A DNA stretch of 47,651 nucleotides from DP-20 sp964539925 (lineage in GTDB: Bacteria > Desulfobacterota > Binatia > UBA9968): positions 1 through 47,651 of the forward strand of contig CAZILB010000008.1 in the NCBI GenBank assembly GCA_964539925.1, written 5' to 3'. The position numbers and the translations under genes are program-made. Position 1 is the stretch's first letter, and each line of letters begins with the position of its first letter. Below, in pieces: positions 38,390 to 47,539 of this stretch. Under the pieces are notes generated by a model. The model was given only the letters and a program-made list of their open reading frames with translations, had not been told where the DNA came from and ran no database searches.

Positions 38390-38662
38390 CTACTTGACGT
38401 GCTTGCTGACCAGCTTGGTCATCTCGAACATGGTGACGGTTTTTTTGCCGCCGAAAACCGCTTTTAGCTTGTCGTCAGCGTTGATGTTGGTTTTTTTCTT
38501 TTTGTCTTGCAGGCCGTTCTTCTTGATGTAGACCCACAGTTTTTTCGTCAGCTCGGTGCGCGGGATGGCTTTATTACCGACCACGGCGCTGAGCGCGGCA
38601 TCCGGCTGGACCGGTTTCATAAAGGCCGCGTTGGGTTTTCTCTTCTTCTTCGCTGCTGCCAT
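38390..38662 (-). CDS. SWIB/MDM2-domain small basic protein
   Basis: 90 residues. A Lys-rich N-terminal tail (MAAAKKKRKPNAAFMKP) is followed by a full SWIB domain: SAVVGNKAIPRTELTKKLWVYIKKNGLQD and LKAVFGGKKTVTMFEMTKLVSKH. The domain is best known from eukaryotic SWI/SNF and MDM2, but it is found as stand-alone or topoisomerase-fused proteins in Chlamydia and several environmental phyla. The basic tail suggests DNA binding and a nucleoid-associated role; no experiment in this group is known to me. It is downstream of the hyu operon by 76 bp and may have its own promoter. Confidence 0.9.
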   Translation of the reverse strand: MAAAKKKRKPNAAFMKPVQPDAALSAVVGNKAIPRTELTKKLWVYIKKNGLQDKKKKTNINADDKLKAVFGGKKTVTMFEMTKLVSKHVK

Positions 38663-38738
38663 ATTCTTCCTCCTTCAAGGATGAACAAAGATTTTCACAT
38701 GGTATAGCAGAGGCCGGGCGGCATTGCCAACATTTTTT

Positions 38739-40472
38739 TTAGTTTTTTCCTCGTAGAACTCCGATTCCCGCCTCGTCCAGCTCCGCTTCGCCGTTCTTAA
38801 AGCGGAGCGCCACACCATATCGCGCGCGCGCTTGGGCCGGCGATACGTAGCCCTGGCGCACGTCTTCGAGGACTTGAGCCACCGAACGCTTAAGGGGATT
38901 GCCGAGGCCGCCGCCGCCCGGGCGTTCGACGCGCACTATGTCGCCTCTTCGCAGACGGTAGTCGCCGAAGCGGGACGGGAGGCTTTTCTCATCGTTGGCC
39001 CCCGGATTGACCACGCAGGCCCCTTTGCCCCCGGGCAGGCCTTGATCGCTGCCGAAGGGCGCGACGGCATGCTTATCCGTGCGCATGGAAAAACGCACCT
39101 CGTCGGCGAGGATGCGATAATCCCGGACAAAGCCGAGGCCGCCGCGAAAATCACCGGCCCCCCCCGAGTCGGCAAGCATCTCGAAGCGCTCAATCCGGGT
39201 GGGGAACTCGGACTCGATAATCTCGATGGGCGCGGTCTTGCAATTGCTCAGATGGAACGCGGTGGCGGAAACGCCGTCCTTACCGGCGCGGGCGCCGGTG
39301 CCGCCGCTGAAAATCTCGTAATGGACGTAGGCGCGGTTGGTCGCCGCGTCGCGGCCGCCGAACACCAGCGCGGCGCTGCCCGAACCGCCGGCGATGCGCT
39401 TGTCGGGCGCAAAAGGCGCGAGTGCTTGCAGGACCGCCTCGGCGACCGTGAGCGCGGTGGGCATGTACGTGTTTACGGCTGCCGGGAAACGCGGGTCGAC
39501 GACGCTGCCCTCGCGAAAAGTTGCTTCGATGACTCGGGCGAGCCCTTGATTGATCGGCAAAAAGCGATCCACCAGCGCGACCAGACAATAGGCGCAGGCC
39601 GCTCGAACCAGCGGCGGGCGGATGTTGGCCGGTCCCTGGGTTTGATCGCTGCTTGCGCTGAAATCGAAGTGGAGGCGGTCGCCGAGCTTTGTGACTTTGA
39701 CGTGAATCCGAATGGGCCGTGTAAGATCGATGCCGTCATGATCGACGAAGCTTTCGCCCTCCGACTCGCCATCGGGCCAGGACGCGATGGTTCGGCGCAC
39801 ACGGTCCTCCGTATAGTCCGAAAGCATCTCCGTGGATTCGAGCAAGGTGGCTTTGCCGTAGCGTTCGATCAGTTCGGCGATGCGCCGCTCCCCCAGGCGG
39901 GCGGCCCCAACTTGGCCGCGCAGGTCGCCGATGACAAGGGCTGCCGTGCGGCTGTTGGCAGCGAGCATGGCGTCGATTTCTTTTACCGGCTTAAGTCGCG
40001 ACATGTATTTGACCGGGGGCAGATGGAGGCCCTCTTGATAGATCTCGCGCGCGTTACCCGAGCCGCTGCCGGGGACGATGCCGCCGATGTCGCTCTTGTG
40101 GGCCATGTCGGCGGCGAAGCCGACCCATTCATGGTGGTAAAAGATCGGTGTAAACACGCCCATGTCCGGCGCATGAGGACTGCCGCCGAGATAGGGGTGG
40201 TTGATGATAAAGGCGTCGCCTTCGCAGATTTCGCCGGGGGAATAGGTCTTCAAGATCGCCGCCGCGCAGGCCGGAAAGGCGCCCATGTGGAGCGGCAAGA
40301 CCACATGCTGGGCGACCACTTCGCCCTGCCGGTTCAAAATCGCGCAACTGGCGTCCTGGGACTCGCGGATGATCGTCGAGTAACCGGTGCGAAAGAGCGA
40401 GTTCTGCATTTCCTGGACGATACCGGCCAGGCGCGCCTGGATGACCTGGAGGGTGATGGGATCGACGGTCAT
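38739..40472 (-). CDS. hyuB: Hydantoinase B/oxoprolinase family subunit (copy 1)
   Basis: 577 residues from MTVDPITLQVIQARL; the frame extends 8 codons further to a TTG but the family start is here. Family landmarks are IVQEMQNSLFRTGYSTIIRESQDASCAI, FIINHPYLGGSPHAPDMGVFTPIF and a C-terminal RPGGGGLGNPLKR. With HyuA it forms an ATP-dependent amidohydrolase opening cyclic amides such as hydantoins or 5-oxoproline, or carboxylating ketones in acetone carboxylase relatives. It is the distal gene of hyuA-hyuB-hyuB. It is clearly paralogous to the upstream hyuB, and 155 bp near its 5' end (40291-40445) are identical to that copy although the rest of the proteins differ widely. There is no Shine-Dalgarno before the start. 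Confidence 0.92.
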   Translation of the reverse strand: MTVDPITLQVIQARLAGIVQEMQNSLFRTGYSTIIRESQDASCAILNRQGEVVAQHVVLPLHMGAFPACAAAILKTYSPGEICEGDAFIINHPYLGGSPHAPDMGVFTPIFYHHEWVGFAADMAHKSDIGGIVPGSGSGNAREIYQEGLHLPPVKYMSRLKPVKEIDAMLAANSRTAALVIGDLRGQVGAARLGERRIAELIERYGKATLLESTEMLSDYTEDRVRRTIASWPDGESEGESFVDHDGIDLTRPIRIHVKVTKLGDRLHFDFSASSDQTQGPANIRPPLVRAACAYCLVALVDRFLPINQGLARVIEATFREGSVVDPRFPAAVNTYMPTALTVAEAVLQALAPFAPDKRIAGGSGSAALVFGGRDAATNRAYVHYEIFSGGTGARAGKDGVSATAFHLSNCKTAPIEIIESEFPTRIERFEMLADSGGAGDFRGGLGFVRDYRILADEVRFSMRTDKHAVAPFGSDQGLPGGKGACVVNPGANDEKSLPSRFGDYRLRRGDIVRVERPGGGGLGNPLKRSVAQVLEDVRQGYVSPAQARARYGVALRFKNGEAELDEAGIGVLRGKN

Positions 40473-40476
40473 GGGG

Positions 40477-40600
40477 AGGCGTGAGGCTTGAGGCATGAGG
40501 GGTGAGGAAGTACAAGGACGACGAGATCGCAGTTTAGACGTATTTTGGCAGCAAAGACCGTTGATTTCTTACTCATGTCTCACGCCTTTCGCCTCATGCC
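40477..40600. repeat. GCGTGAGGC-type hairpin repeat between the hyuB genes
   Basis: The left part reads GGCGTGAGGCTTGAGGCATG, and the right part (40570-40600) reads TACTCATGTCTCACGCC and then GCCTCATGCC, so the two are imperfect complements around about 60 bp of non-repeat DNA. The same element, in better form, precedes the other hyuB (42339-42425). Confidence 0.75.
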
Positions 40601-42330
40601 TGCTGTGCGCGCAGCTCACGTGTCTGCGCTTCGTTCAGCGCGAAGTCGCCGTCGGCGGCGTCGATGGCGACGCGGTAGACTTCGCGCGCTCGTTTCGGCG
40701 TGACGTAGCCGTTGCGTACATCGCTAAGCACCCGCCCGGGCTCGCGTTCCAACGGATTGCCCAGGCCGCCGCCCCCGGGAGTTTCCAGGCGGAAGACATC
40801 GCCCGGATGGAGCACGTGATCGGAGAAGCGCGATGGAATGACACGCTCACCGGGCTTGCCGGGGTTTAGGACGCAGTGGCCGGTCTTGCCGTCCATGCCG
40901 CCGTCGATCCCCTTGGGTGCGACCGTGTGCTTGGTCGAGCGCAGCGAAAAGCGCGCGTCGTTGTCGAGTACTTCATATTCGCGGACAAAGCCCAGACCGC
41001 CGCGGAATTTGCCTGGTCCGCCGGAGTCGGGGATCAATTCAAAACGGCGGAGCCGCGTGGCAAACTCGGCCTCGATAATTTCGATGGGCGCGATCTTGGC
41101 GTTGGATTGATTGACGTTGGTGCCCGAGACGCCGTCCTTGCCGCTCCGCCCGCCGGAGCCGCCACCGAAGATTTCATACTGCACGTAGCCCTTGCCGGTC
41201 TTGTTGCTGCGCCCGCCGATGATGATCGAGCGGCTGCTGCAGCCGTCGCCGACTTTTTTGTGCGGCGTGATCTGGCTCGACGCCTCGAGCAGCGATTCGA
41301 CGAGCGCGTGCACCGTCGGGTTGTAGGTATTGACCGGCGCGGGGAAGATCGGGTTGACGACGCTGCCTTCGCGCACTTTGATTTCGATGCATTTGGCGAG
41401 GCCGTAGTTGATCGCCAATGCCGGGTCCACCAGGCAGGTAAGAAGATAGCAGCAAGCGGCGCGCACGATGGTCGGGCGGATGTTCGCCGGCCCTTTGGTC
41501 TGGTCGGCGGAGCCGGTTAAGTCGAAAAGCAAGCGGTTGCCTTTTTTCTCGATACGCACGTGCAGGCGCACGGGTTTGTCGAGATCGATACCGTCGCTGT
41601 CGACGAAACGTTCACCCTGGCCGACGCCGTCGGGCCAGGAAGCGATCTCGGCGCGCACTTTCGCTTCGGTCAGAGCGAAGAGCTGCTCGAAGGATTCGAG
41701 AATAGTCGCCTTGCCGTAGCGCGCCATCATCTCCTGAAAACGCTTTTCGCCCAGACGCGCCGCGCCCACCTGGCCGCGCAGGTCGCCGACGACTAATTCC
41801 GGCGTGCGGCTGTTGCAGCCGAGCACCGCTTCGATGTCCTTGCTGGTCTTGAAGGCATGGACGTACTTGATTGGAGGGACGTGCAAGCCTTCCTGGTAGA
41901 TTTCTCGCGCTTGGCTCCAGCAGCTTCCAGGCACCGGACCGCCGATGTCGCTCTTGTGCGCTAAATTAGCCGCGAAGCCGACCCACTCGCCCTGAAAGAA
42001 AATCGGCGAGAGCACGGCCATGTCGGGCGCATGGGGGCTGCCGCCGAGATAGGGATGATTGGTGATAAAGGCGTCGCCCTCGTGCACCTCGTCGGCACTG
42101 TAGTTTTTCAAGATGCCGGCGGCGCAAGCGGGAAAGGCGCCCATATGCAGCGGCAAGACCACATGCTGGGCGACCACTTCGCCCTGCCGGTTCAAAATCG
42201 CGCAACTGGCGTCCTGGGACTCGCGGATGATCGTCGAGTAACCGGTGCGAAAGAGCGAGTTCTGCATTTCCTGGACGATACCGGCCAGGCGCGCCTGGAT
42301 GACGTGAAGGGTGACGGGATCGACTGTCAT
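40594..42330 (-). CDS. hyuB: Hydantoinase B/oxoprolinase family subunit (copy 2)
   Basis: 578 residues starting MTVDPVTLHVIQARLAGIVQ. It has the same landmarks as the distal copy: FITNHPYLGGSPHAPDMAVL, a central LHVRIEKKGNRLLFDLTGSA strand pair and the C-terminal TPGGGGLGNPLER. It is the middle gene of the operon, 88 bp downstream of hyuA, and is the likelier functional partner of HyuA by position. Bases 42149-42303 are identical to 40291-40445 in the distal copy, an abrupt tract that suggests gene conversion or a partial duplication including the repeat in front of each gene. The start has no Shine-Dalgarno; the gene is probably reached by read-through from hyuA. Confidence 0.92.
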   Translation of the reverse strand: MTVDPVTLHVIQARLAGIVQEMQNSLFRTGYSTIIRESQDASCAILNRQGEVVAQHVVLPLHMGAFPACAAGILKNYSADEVHEGDAFITNHPYLGGSPHAPDMAVLSPIFFQGEWVGFAANLAHKSDIGGPVPGSCWSQAREIYQEGLHVPPIKYVHAFKTSKDIEAVLGCNSRTPELVVGDLRGQVGAARLGEKRFQEMMARYGKATILESFEQLFALTEAKVRAEIASWPDGVGQGERFVDSDGIDLDKPVRLHVRIEKKGNRLLFDLTGSADQTKGPANIRPTIVRAACCYLLTCLVDPALAINYGLAKCIEIKVREGSVVNPIFPAPVNTYNPTVHALVESLLEASSQITPHKKVGDGCSSRSIIIGGRSNKTGKGYVQYEIFGGGSGGRSGKDGVSGTNVNQSNAKIAPIEIIEAEFATRLRRFELIPDSGGPGKFRGGLGFVREYEVLDNDARFSLRSTKHTVAPKGIDGGMDGKTGHCVLNPGKPGERVIPSRFSDHVLHPGDVFRLETPGGGGLGNPLEREPGRVLSDVRNGYVTPKRAREVYRVAIDAADGDFALNEAQTRELRAQQA

Positions 42331-42338
42331 AGCTTGGA

Positions 42339-42425
42339 GGCGTGAGGCGAAAGGCGTGAGGCATGAGTAAGAAAGGGGCCGGAAAATTTCTCCTCCCTCA
42401 AGCCTCGTGCCTCACGCCTCATGCC
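42339..42425. repeat. GCGTGAGGC-type hairpin repeat between hyuA and hyuB
   Basis: The left arm from 42339 reads GGCGTGAGGCGAAAGGCGTG. The right arm (42396-42425) reads CCTCAAGCCTCGTGCCTCAC and then GCCTCATGCC, its near complement. The right end overlaps the last codons and stop of hyuA by a few bases. It is the same element as at 40477-40600. Confidence 0.8.
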
Positions 42426-44491
42426 TGTTTCTCCCTTATAATGATATTCCGATACTCGTCCACCGCCGCTTCCTGCTCGGGGTGGATGACGGTGGTGGTA
42501 TCCAGCTGTTCGACAATGGCTGGGCCGGTGATCCTGTGGCCGGCCTCCAACAGCTCCCGATTGTAAATCCTGGTCGCGAGCGTGCCGTGCTCCTTACCGA
42601 AGTAAACCTTCCGATCGCCGGTCTTCGCCGCTTCGACTTTGCGGCCGGTCACTTTTCCCGGCGAGAGTTTGGCCTGCGGCACCAAGCCGAGGGAGATCAA
42701 GCGCAGGCTGACCAGCTCGACCGGTTCGGTTTCGGCTTTGTGGCCGGAGTTCTGCTCGTGCTGCGTATCGAATCGGCCGCGCATCAGGGTCAAGTCGTGT
42801 TGGGTCAGCGGCGGCATCGGGCAGGGCACGGTCAGTTCGTAACCCTGGCCCGCGTAGCGCAGGTCCATATAGGGCTCGATTTTGATCTCCTCGTCGGCGA
42901 AGCCTTCGCCGTGCAGCTCTTGTTTTGCCTGCTCGATCAACTGCTGGAACAGATGATTGACCTCGCTGAGATCGAGCTCCTCGAGCCCGACCAGTTTGGA
43001 ACGAACGTAGTCGTGCTTTACATCGGACATGAGCAAGCCGAGCGCCGAGTGCACTCCGGGCGTGAGCGGAATCAAAACCGACGGGATACCAAGGTCGAGG
43101 GCCATGCGCCCGGCGTGCATCGGCCCGCCGCCGCCGAAGGCGACCAGGGTGAAATCCCGGATGTCGTAGCCGCGCGCCGAGGAGACCGCCTTGATCGCCT
43201 CTTCCATTTTGACGTTGATGATCTTGAGCACGCCGTCGGCGGCTTCGGACAAATCGAGCTTGAGCGGCGTGGCGATTTTTTCCTCAAGCAGCTTGTCCGC
43301 CTTTCTCTTGTTGAGCTTCATTCTGCCGCCGAGGAAATGATCCGGGTCGAGTACACCGGTGACGATGTTGGCGTCGGTGATAGTGATGTTCTCGCCGCCG
43401 CGATCGTAACAAACCGGCCCGGGATCGGCGCCGGCGCTGTCGGGGCCGACTTGCAAACCGCCCACCGCGTCGATGCGGGCGATCGTGCCGCCGCCGGCGC
43501 TGACGGTATGGATGTCGAGCATCGGCAGGGCTATGGGGCGCAGGTTGATTTTTCCCTGAGTGGTGATGACAGGATTTCCCCGGTGAATCAGCGCGACATC
43601 GCAGCTCGTCCCCCCCATGTCGAAAGTGATAATATTGTTGATGCCGACGCGCTCGCAGGTGCCCATGGACGCGATGACGCCGCCGGCGGGCCCTGAAAGC
43701 ACGGTCGCCACGGGTTTTTCCGCCGATCCTTTGAAAGTCGAGACGCCGCCGTTGGATTGCATGATGTAAAGCTTGGGCGTGTTGACGCCCAGCTCGCGCA
43801 TGCGGTTTTCCAGCCGGCCGAGATAGCTCGCCATCACCGGCTGGATGTAGGCGTTGATGACTGTCGTGCTCAGCCGGTAGAACTCGCGGATTTGCGGCAG
43901 GACTTCACAGGAAAGAGACAGGCGCGCTTCGGAAAATTCCTGGGCAAAAATCTCTTTGATCTTCAATTCGTGGGCGGGATTCAAGAACGAAAAGAGAAAG
44001 CAGACCGCCACCGATTCGACGCCTTTGTTCTTGAGCCGGCGCACCGCTTCGAGGGACGCCTCCACGTCGATCGGTTTCAGTGCGTTGCCTCTAAAATCGA
44101 CGCGCTCGGGAATCTCCTCGGTGTAGTAAGGCGGCGCGAGCAGCCGGGGTTTCTCGAAGAAAAGATCGTAGGTCGCCGGACCGTAGCCGCGGGTTTGCTC
44201 CATGACTTCGTAGATGCCGCGAAAACCTTGCGTCACGAGCAGGCCGGTTTTGGCGCCTTTCTCTTCGAGCAGGGTGTTGGTGCCGACCGTGGTGCCGTGG
44301 CAGAAAAACGAAATATCGCCGCCTGAAACCCCCTGGTCCACCAGTTCTTTGACGCCGTTCAAGACCGCTTGAAACGGCTCCTTTGGCGTCGACGGCACCT
44401 TGGTGATGGCAATTTCGCCGTTGTCTTCGTTGAAAAAAACAAAATCGGAAAAAGTTCCTCCGGTGTCGACGGTTACGCGGTACTTGGACAT
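42419..44491 (-). CDS. hyuA: Hydantoinase A/oxoprolinase family subunit
   Basis: 690 residues from MSKYRVTVDTGGTFSDFVFF; six extra codons reach an upstream ATG at 44509. The ASKHA-type nucleotide sites are DTGGTFSDF at the N terminus and ITFDMGGTSCDVALIHRG near residue 290. Hydant_A N-terminal and core domains fill about 1-500, and a C-terminal domain follows. The protein binds ATP and, with HyuB, hydrolyses cyclic amides; acetone carboxylase and acetophenone carboxylase subunits belong to the same family, so the substrate is open. It leads the hyuA-hyuB-hyuB operon and is divergent from the AbgT-family transporter gene, with 241 bp between starts that hold a dispersed repeat. Confidence 0.93.
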   Translation of the reverse strand: MSKYRVTVDTGGTFSDFVFFNEDNGEIAITKVPSTPKEPFQAVLNGVKELVDQGVSGGDISFFCHGTTVGTNTLLEEKGAKTGLLVTQGFRGIYEVMEQTRGYGPATYDLFFEKPRLLAPPYYTEEIPERVDFRGNALKPIDVEASLEAVRRLKNKGVESVAVCFLFSFLNPAHELKIKEIFAQEFSEARLSLSCEVLPQIREFYRLSTTVINAYIQPVMASYLGRLENRMRELGVNTPKLYIMQSNGGVSTFKGSAEKPVATVLSGPAGGVIASMGTCERVGINNIITFDMGGTSCDVALIHRGNPVITTQGKINLRPIALPMLDIHTVSAGGGTIARIDAVGGLQVGPDSAGADPGPVCYDRGGENITITDANIVTGVLDPDHFLGGRMKLNKRKADKLLEEKIATPLKLDLSEAADGVLKIINVKMEEAIKAVSSARGYDIRDFTLVAFGGGGPMHAGRMALDLGIPSVLIPLTPGVHSALGLLMSDVKHDYVRSKLVGLEELDLSEVNHLFQQLIEQAKQELHGEGFADEEIKIEPYMDLRYAGQGYELTVPCPMPPLTQHDLTLMRGRFDTQHEQNSGHKAETEPVELVSLRLISLGLVPQAKLSPGKVTGRKVEAAKTGDRKVYFGKEHGTLATRIYNRELLEAGHRITGPAIVEQLDTTTVIHPEQEAAVDEYRNIIIREKQA

Positions 44492-44553
44492 AGGCTTTTC
44501 GTCTATCACTAAAATTTCAACGCTTCAAATCTGGACGCGGGTGGGTGGTAGTT

Positions 44554-44694
44554 CGATTCGAGAAAGATCTCTCACTTCGTTCGAGATGACAGGGAAGCGA
44601 TTTTGCTGTCATTTCGAGCGGCAGCGAGAAATCCTTCCCCGTAGCGGGATTCACGGCGAACTTTAACGGTGCCGCCGCGGGATTTCTCCTCGTC
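44554..44694. repeat. TCATTTCGAGCG-type dispersed intergenic repeat
   Basis: TCTCTCACTTCGTTCGAGATGACAG and CTGTCATTTCGAGCGGCAGC form an imperfect inverted pair, followed by GAGAAATCC and a partial copy GGGATTTCTCC. This CGAGATGACA / TGTCATTTCGAGCG pattern is a repeat type seen in intergenic regions of many unrelated environmental genomes. It occupies most of the hyuA-abgT divergent gap, so little space remains for promoters. Confidence 0.65.
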
Positions 44695-44732
44695 TTGACA
44701 GGTTTGGCCGGCGGTAATACTTCAGTCGAAAC

Positions 44733-46253
44733 ATGGCGGCGGCAATCGAATCACGAGGCTTCGTCCTCGGCGCCCTCGACCGCGTCGAACGCTGGGGCAA
44801 TCGGCTACCGCACCCGTTTTTTCTGTTTCTTATTTTTGCTCTGGGTGTGCTGTTGCTTTCCTGGATCGCTCATACGATGGGCCTGTCCGTCGTGCACCCG
44901 CTGACGGGCAAGCCGATCGCCGCCGTCAATCTTCTCGATCGTCAGGGGCTCCAGAATATCTTTGCCAAGGCGGTCGGCAACTTTACCGGCTTCGCTCCTC
45001 TGGGGACGGTGTTGGTGGCGATGATCGGCGTCGGTGTGGCGGAGCGCAGCGGGCTTTTCTCGGCGGCGCTCAAGGGGTTCGTAAGAAGCGTGCCGCCCTG
45101 GCTGGTGACCGCCGCTCTGGTGTTCGCCGGCGTCAACGCCAGTATTGCCGTCGATGCCGGCTACGTGATTCTCGTGCCCCTTGGCGCCGTACTGTTTGCC
45201 CAGGTCGGCCGCCATCCGCTGGCCGGACTGGCCGCCGCGTTTGCGGGAGTATCCGGCGGTTTCAGCGCCAATCTTTTTCTCACGCCTCTCGATCCGCTCC
45301 TAGCTGGCCTGACGCAGGAAGCCGCCCGACTTTACGACGGGGCGTACGTTGTGCCGGCCACGGCTAATTATTATTTCATGATCGCGTCATCCTTTATGCT
45401 GATGATCGTCGGCGCCGCAGTCACCAAGTGGATTGTCGAGCCCCGGCTGGGAACATACGAAAGTACGCCGGACGGCGGCGACAATCTTCTCGCGGCGGCG
45501 GAAAGGCGCGGCCTGCGCGCCGCCGGCGCGGTACTCGTCGGTGAAATGCTGTTGCTGCTTATTCTGATCGTTCCCGAGTACGGGCTGTTGCGCGACGCCA
45601 AGGGCGGCCTGGAGCCATTTTTTCAAGGCATGGTTGTGTTCATGGCGTTGGGATTCTTCTTCCTCGGCGTCGCTTACGGCATCGCGGCGGGGACGATTAA
45701 AAGCAATCACGACGCCGGGCGGATGATCGACGCCACGCTAGGCACGATGGGGAGCTACATCGCGCTCGCTTTTGCCGCGAGCCAGTTTGTCGCCTACTTC
45801 GCCTGGTCCAATCTCGGCCTGATTCTCGCGGTCGGCGGCGCCGATTTGCTGCGCGTGTCGGGGTTGTCGGGGATCGCGCTTATTCTGTTGTTCCTCTTCG
45901 TCTGCGCCGCCATCAACATCTTCGTCGCCAGCGCCTCGGCAAAATGGGCGGTGGTCGGCCCGGTCTTTGTGCCCATGCTGATGATCATGGGCTATGCGCC
46001 CGAGCTGACGCAGCTCGCCTACCGTATCGGCGACTCGATCACCAATATCGTCACGCCGCTCATGCCCTATCTGCCCCTGGTGATCGCTTTTGCGCAGAAA
46101 TACCAACCGCGCATCGGCCTCGGGACCTTGCTCACCCTGATGATCCCTTACTCGATCGCCTTCGCCATCGGCTGGACCCTGCTTCTCGGCCTCTGGCTCC
46201 TATTCGGATTTCCTCTCGGCCCAGGATCGGGGGCCGTGTACGTGCCGGCCTGA
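44733..46253 (+). CDS. AbgT-family transporter (p-aminobenzoyl-glutamate type)
   Basis: 506 residues, highly hydrophobic, with about eleven membrane segments. The N terminus (LDRVERWGNRLPHPFFLFLI) and GVNASIAVDAGYVILVPLGA with GVSGGFSANLFLTPLDPLLAGLTQEA are AbgT hallmarks; re-entrant hairpins surround the Asn/Asp substrate and cation site. Characterised members import p-aminobenzoyl-glutamate or export antifolate sulfonamides in exchange for protons, and related short-chain fatty-acid carriers exist. It is divergent from the hyu operon, so a shared substrate such as an N-acyl amino acid or its cyclic form is possible. No peptidase abgA/abgB is adjacent. The start has no clear Shine-Dalgarno. 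Confidence 0.9.
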   Translation: MAAAIESRGFVLGALDRVERWGNRLPHPFFLFLIFALGVLLLSWIAHTMGLSVVHPLTGKPIAAVNLLDRQGLQNIFAKAVGNFTGFAPLGTVLVAMIGVGVAERSGLFSAALKGFVRSVPPWLVTAALVFAGVNASIAVDAGYVILVPLGAVLFAQVGRHPLAGLAAAFAGVSGGFSANLFLTPLDPLLAGLTQEAARLYDGAYVVPATANYYFMIASSFMLMIVGAAVTKWIVEPRLGTYESTPDGGDNLLAAAERRGLRAAGAVLVGEMLLLLILIVPEYGLLRDAKGGLEPFFQGMVVFMALGFFFLGVAYGIAAGTIKSNHDAGRMIDATLGTMGSYIALAFAASQFVAYFAWSNLGLILAVGGADLLRVSGLSGIALILLFLFVCAAINIFVASASAKWAVVGPVFVPMLMIMGYAPELTQLAYRIGDSITNIVTPLMPYLPLVIAFAQKYQPRIGLGTLLTLMIPYSIAFAIGWTLLLGLWLLFGFPLGPGSGAVYVPA

Positions 46254-46456
46254 GGCAGGCTGAAGAGATCGCGTGGGGAAATCGCCCATCCCTTGCCGGT
46301 GGTTTATTGCCCTTGCGACGGTATGCAGTTTGTGATGCTATCCATACACCAACGTGCGCCGGTGATCGGACGGTGCTTATCTCCGAGCTTGAGCTTTATC
46401 CGTCAAGCAGGCGAAACTTTGCGGAGAATCCGCTCTAGGACAAAAGGGAGATTCCC

Positions 46457-47539
46457 ATGAAGATCATCGATGCCGATGCTCATGTCGTCGAGTCCGCCCA
46501 CACCTGGGATTACCTGGAAGCGTCGGAGAAACAGTATCGACCGATCTCGCTGGAGACCCGCGAAGAGGCCGGCGTCAAACTCCAGTTCTGGTTGATCGAC
46601 GGCAAGGTTCGCGGATTTCGCTTTCCGGCCTTCTCCGCGGCGCAGCTGGAGGAGCTTGCCGAGCGCACCGGCCGGAAGTTCGAAGCCAGCCGGGAGTCGC
46701 GCGAATTGGGCAATGTGGACCTTCGCCTCGCCTACATGGATCGCGCGGGAGTCGATACACAGGTATTGCATAACACGATTTTTATCGAGTCGGTGACCGA
46801 GCGGGCGGGCGTCGAAGTGGCGTTATACGGGAGCTGGAACCGCTGGCTCGCCGACATCTGGCGCCAGTCGAACAGTCGCCTTCGCTGGTCCTGTATGGCG
46901 CCCACGTTGTGCATGAACGACGCTCTGGATCAGATCCGCTTCGGAAAAGAAAACGGAGCGTGCGCCGTGCTCATGCGCCCGGTGGAGGGCCAGCGTTTGC
47001 TCTGCGACCCGTATTTTTATCCCGTCTACGATCTGGCAAGCCGCCTCGACATGGCGATCGCGATTCACATCGCCAACGGTAACAAATGGCTGAACGACCT
47101 CTACGACCACCCGGTCAGAATCGCCGGGACTTTGCACCGTTTCCGCATGCCGACGGTGGCGTCGTTCACGGATATTCTTTTGAGCGAGTTGCACGACGTG
47201 TTTCCCAAACTGCGCTGGGGATTCATCGAGGCGAGCGCGCAGTGGCTCCCCTGGGTGTTGCATGAAGCCAAAAACAGATTCAGAACCTTGAGACGCGAAT
47301 GGCACGCCGACATCGCCCGCGACTACGGCATGTTTGTCACTTGCGAGAATAGCGATGATTTGCCGTATATCGTCGAGCAAGCCGGAGAAGATTGTCTGGT
47401 CATCGGCACGGACTACGGCCACACGGATACCTCCAGCGACATCGATGCGATCAAAATCTTCCGGGCGCGAACGGACGTCGCGCCGGCGGTGAAAGAGAAA
47501 ATTCTCAGCGACAACGCCCGCGCGCTTTACGGTTTGTGA
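46457..47539 (+). CDS. Amidohydrolase-2 family metal-dependent hydrolase
   Basis: 360 residues of PF04909. Metal-site motifs are DADAHVVE (residues 5-12), AIHIANGNKW near residue 200 and the C-terminal VIGTDYGHTD, whose Asp is the last ligand. It is in the group that includes ACMSD and resorcylate decarboxylase relatives, but is clearly different from the other amidohydrolase in the window (15567-16502). AAAAGGGAG about 7 bp upstream supports the ATG. It lies 203 bp after the transporter gene, on the same strand, and could be co-expressed with it. Substrate unknown. The remaining 112 bp of the window show no gene. Confidence 0.83.
   Translation: MKIIDADAHVVESAHTWDYLEASEKQYRPISLETREEAGVKLQFWLIDGKVRGFRFPAFSAAQLEELAERTGRKFEASRESRELGNVDLRLAYMDRAGVDTQVLHNTIFIESVTERAGVEVALYGSWNRWLADIWRQSNSRLRWSCMAPTLCMNDALDQIRFGKENGACAVLMRPVEGQRLLCDPYFYPVYDLASRLDMAIAIHIANGNKWLNDLYDHPVRIAGTLHRFRMPTVASFTDILLSELHDVFPKLRWGFIEASAQWLPWVLHEAKNRFRTLRREWHADIARDYGMFVTCENSDDLPYIVEQAGEDCLVIGTDYGHTDTSSDIDAIKIFRARTDVAPAVKEKILSDNARALYGL

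Noticed and set aside
38832..40484. A 550-codon plus-strand open frame
   Set aside because: It is antisense to the distal hyuB; it arises from codon bias of the real gene.
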